64,000 bases of DNA from Leifsonia sp. Leaf336. GTDB taxonomy: Bacteria > Actinomycetota > Actinomycetes > Actinomycetales > Microbacteriaceae. The notes under the pieces were generated by a model, which made no database searches, was not told the DNA's origin, and saw nothing but the letters and a program-made list of their open reading frames with translations. Both the position numbers and the translations under genes were made by a program. Below are positions 62,723 to 64,000 of this stretch, in pieces; the stretch's first letter is position 1, and each line of letters starts with the position of its first letter. Location: NCBI RefSeq assembly GCF_001423695.1, contig NZ_LMOZ01000001.1, positions 1-64,000 of the forward strand, read 5' to 3'.

Positions 62723-63390
62723 TTCTGAGCCTCCTGCGGCTGCTGCGGCTGCTGCGGCTGCACGGCTTCGAACGCCAGCTCCGGAGTGTCGTCGAGTAGC
62801 GCGTCGGCCTCCCGCCAGCCCATGCCCGCCGCCGAGAGGGCGGCGAGGATGACGAGTCGGTGGCCCGCGCGATGGGAGAGACCGGCCCGCGTGGCCTCGT
62901 CGAGCACGGACACGGCCGCGTTCTCGATGAGGCGGGTGACGGTCTCGCGGTCGAGGTCGGTGCGGATCGTGCCGTCGTTCATCCCGCGCTGCACGGTGCC
63001 CCGGAGGCGGTCGCGAGCGGGATCGAGCGCCGTGCCCACCAGCTCGCGGTGCGGCCCGCGCACGGCGAGGGCCGCGCTCACGCGGATGTGCTCGACCTCC
63101 GCCCACAGGGTCGCGCCGAACAGCGCGATCTCGACGCGCGCGTCAGGGTGCGACACGGGATCGAGAAGCGCCGAGAGTCGGGCGGCGCCACGGGTGAAGA
63201 CGTCGATCAGGAGGTCGTCCCGGTTGGCGAAATGGCCGTAGAGCGCGCGGCGGCTGAGGCCGGCGCGGGCGGCGATGGTCTCGAGGGAGGCGTCGATGTC
63301 CTCGTTGAGCGCCGCTGCGGCGGCGACGAGGATGGCCTCCCGGTTCGCGGTCGCGTCGCGTCGCGGTGCGCGCGTGGAGGGGGTGGGCAT
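62719..63390 (-). CDS. TetR-family regulator of the YhgE operon
   Basis: A 223-residue TetR protein. The N-terminal helix-turn-helix is SLETIAARAGLSRRALYGHF, followed by ANRDDLLIDVF. The rest is a helical ligand-binding domain with a Gln/Pro-rich tail (QPQQPQQPQEAQK). ATG 63390 is chosen over the longer frame because a -10 box TATCCT lies six bases before it. A perfect palindrome spans the -35 region, so the protein probably represses its own operon. A hydrophobic drug or lipid is a likely inducer type for this family. Confidence 0.9.
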   Translation of the reverse strand: MPTPSTRAPRRDATANREAILVAAAAALNEDIDASLETIAARAGLSRRALYGHFANRDDLLIDVFTRGAARLSALLDPVSHPDARVEIALFGATLWAEVEHIRVSAALAVRGPHRELVGTALDPARDRLRGTVQRGMNDGTIRTDLDRETVTRLIENAAVSVLDEATRAGLSHRAGHRLVILAALSAAGMGWREADALLDDTPELAFEAVQPQQPQQPQEAQK

Positions 63391-63396
63391 GTCTCG

Positions 63397-63426
63397 AGGA
63401 TACTCTTCTTGCACACGCATGTGCAA
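63397..63426 (-). promoter_or_regulatory. Promoter and TetR operator of the YhgE operon
   Basis: On the minus strand TTGCAC (63426-63421) and TATCCT (63402-63397) are 18 bases apart. The -35 lies inside the perfect palindrome TTGCACA-CGCA-TGTGCAA at 63409-63426, so repressor binding would block RNA polymerase. Confidence 0.75.
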
Positions 63427-63437
63427 CTTAAGCCGGG

Positions 63438-64000
63438 TTACGCGGCGGCGGTACTGCGCGCGAGACGCGGCAGCCGGACGCTGCGCCGGGCCGCGACCGC
63501 CGCGAGCGTCAGCGCGAGCGCCGCCACCGCGTACACGAGCAACGGGCCGACGGTGCCGAACGCGCCTCCGACGTCGCCGCTCGCGGCCGAACGCAGCAGC
63601 GCGAGGGCGGGCGCCGTCGGCAGCGCGCCCGCCAGCGACGAGAGCGTCGCCGGCACGGTGGAGGACATCCCCGCCGTGAGGGCGACGATGCCGACGACGA
63701 GGGCGATCAGCCGGCCGACCCCGCCGAACGCGGCGGCCAGAGCCTGGTTGAGCACGCAGAAGACGGCGCCGACGAAGGCGGCCGCCAGTGCGAACCCCAG
63801 CCAGATGTCCGGGCGGAGGCCGAGGCCGAACTGCGCGGCGCCCGCGACGACGACGCCTTGGCCCGCGCCGATCAGCGCCATCCAGGCGGCGGAGCGCAGG
63901 GCGATCAGCGCAGACGGCACGGTCGACAGCAGCAGCCGGGAAGGCACGGCGCGGCGCGCGAGAGTGGTCGCCATCGCGCCCAGCCAGAGCGCGAGCACGG
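63438..64000 (-). CDS. C-terminal part of a second YhgE/ABC-2-like membrane protein, partial
   Basis: The frame enters from the right edge and ends at 63438, giving 187 residues. It has five or six hydrophobic helices (for example LIALVVGIVALTAGMSSTVP and LLVYAVAALALTLAAVAARR) with TAPALALLRSAASGDVGGAF between the last two. This resembles the C-terminal membrane domain of YhgE/Pip proteins. It lies immediately upstream of the TetR-controlled YhgE operon, so the locus probably holds two such proteins. The start is outside the window. Confidence 0.7.
   Translation of the reverse strand, partial: VLALWLGAMATTLARRAVPSRLLLSTVPSALIALRSAAWMALIGAGQGVVVAGAAQFGLGLRPDIWLGFALAAAFVGAVFCVLNQALAAAFGGVGRLIALVVGIVALTAGMSSTVPATLSSLAGALPTAPALALLRSAASGDVGGAFGTVGPLLVYAVAALALTLAAVAARRSVRLPRLARSTAAA

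Overview
This window is high-GC DNA of an actinobacterium, most likely a member of the Microbacteriaceae close to Leifsonia. The evidence is the codon and GC pattern, about ten genes whose start codon follows a TANNNT -10 box by 6-7 bases, an LAxTG-type cell-wall anchor, a HAIR (HspR) operator, and families typical of the group (DUF6421, YhgE/Pip, a ClpB without its N-domain). The genus is an inference. I saw no rRNA, tRNA, CRISPR array, IS element or complete prophage.

Left edge (1-2.3 kb) is accessory and damaged. A minus-strand locus of small helical proteins leads into an LXG/WXG-like protein that runs off the window. It is interrupted by three exact tandem duplications (77, 93 and 77 bp). 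Next to it, a plus-strand membrane-protein gene is frameshifted at a run of seven G. From 2.4 to 10.7 kb the genes are metabolic: a secreted phosphodiesterase, a cysteine hydrolase, the tdh-kbl threonine-to-glycine pair and a membrane-anchored esterase. At 9.6-14.7 kb a LacI regulator faces an MFS sugar transporter and a GH3 beta-glucosidase, with two near-identical operators between them. At 14.8-21.2 kb are assorted single genes and an APC amino-acid permease. At 21.3-23.6 kb a Met/His-rich membrane protein, YcnI and CopC form a copper locus. At 24.1-26.3 kb lies clpB behind a HAIR operator.

At 26.4-33.2 kb six tightly coupled minus-strand genes (three tail-collar/MdpB-like proteins, a DUF6916-like protein, a GNAT acetyltransferase and a second, Tat-exported DUF6916-like protein) diverge from a 1275-residue surface protein with PMP-like beta-helix and Ig repeats and a sortase signal. 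This is the most unusual block in the window. At 36.7-42.6 kb a probable exopolysaccharide operon (processive GT2 synthase, membrane-anchored GH26 hydrolase, UDP-glucose dehydrogenase, GalU) sits behind a palindrome that is one base from the CebR/CelR operator consensus.

The right third contains a translationally coupled DUF6421-SDR-threonine aldolase operon, an AlkD-like protein, a sulfonate-type ABC transporter, xth, pyrE, a large disordered septum-formation-domain protein, a HAD phosphatase, a TrmH methyltransferase, a metallophosphoesterase and a 54-residue protein. It ends with a TetR / degenerate ABC ATPase / YhgE operon and the end of a second YhgE-like gene.

Three copies of one palindromic element (GGGCACGTCGTTGTCAC arms) lie between convergent gene ends at 2.4, 23.6 and 34.3 kb.
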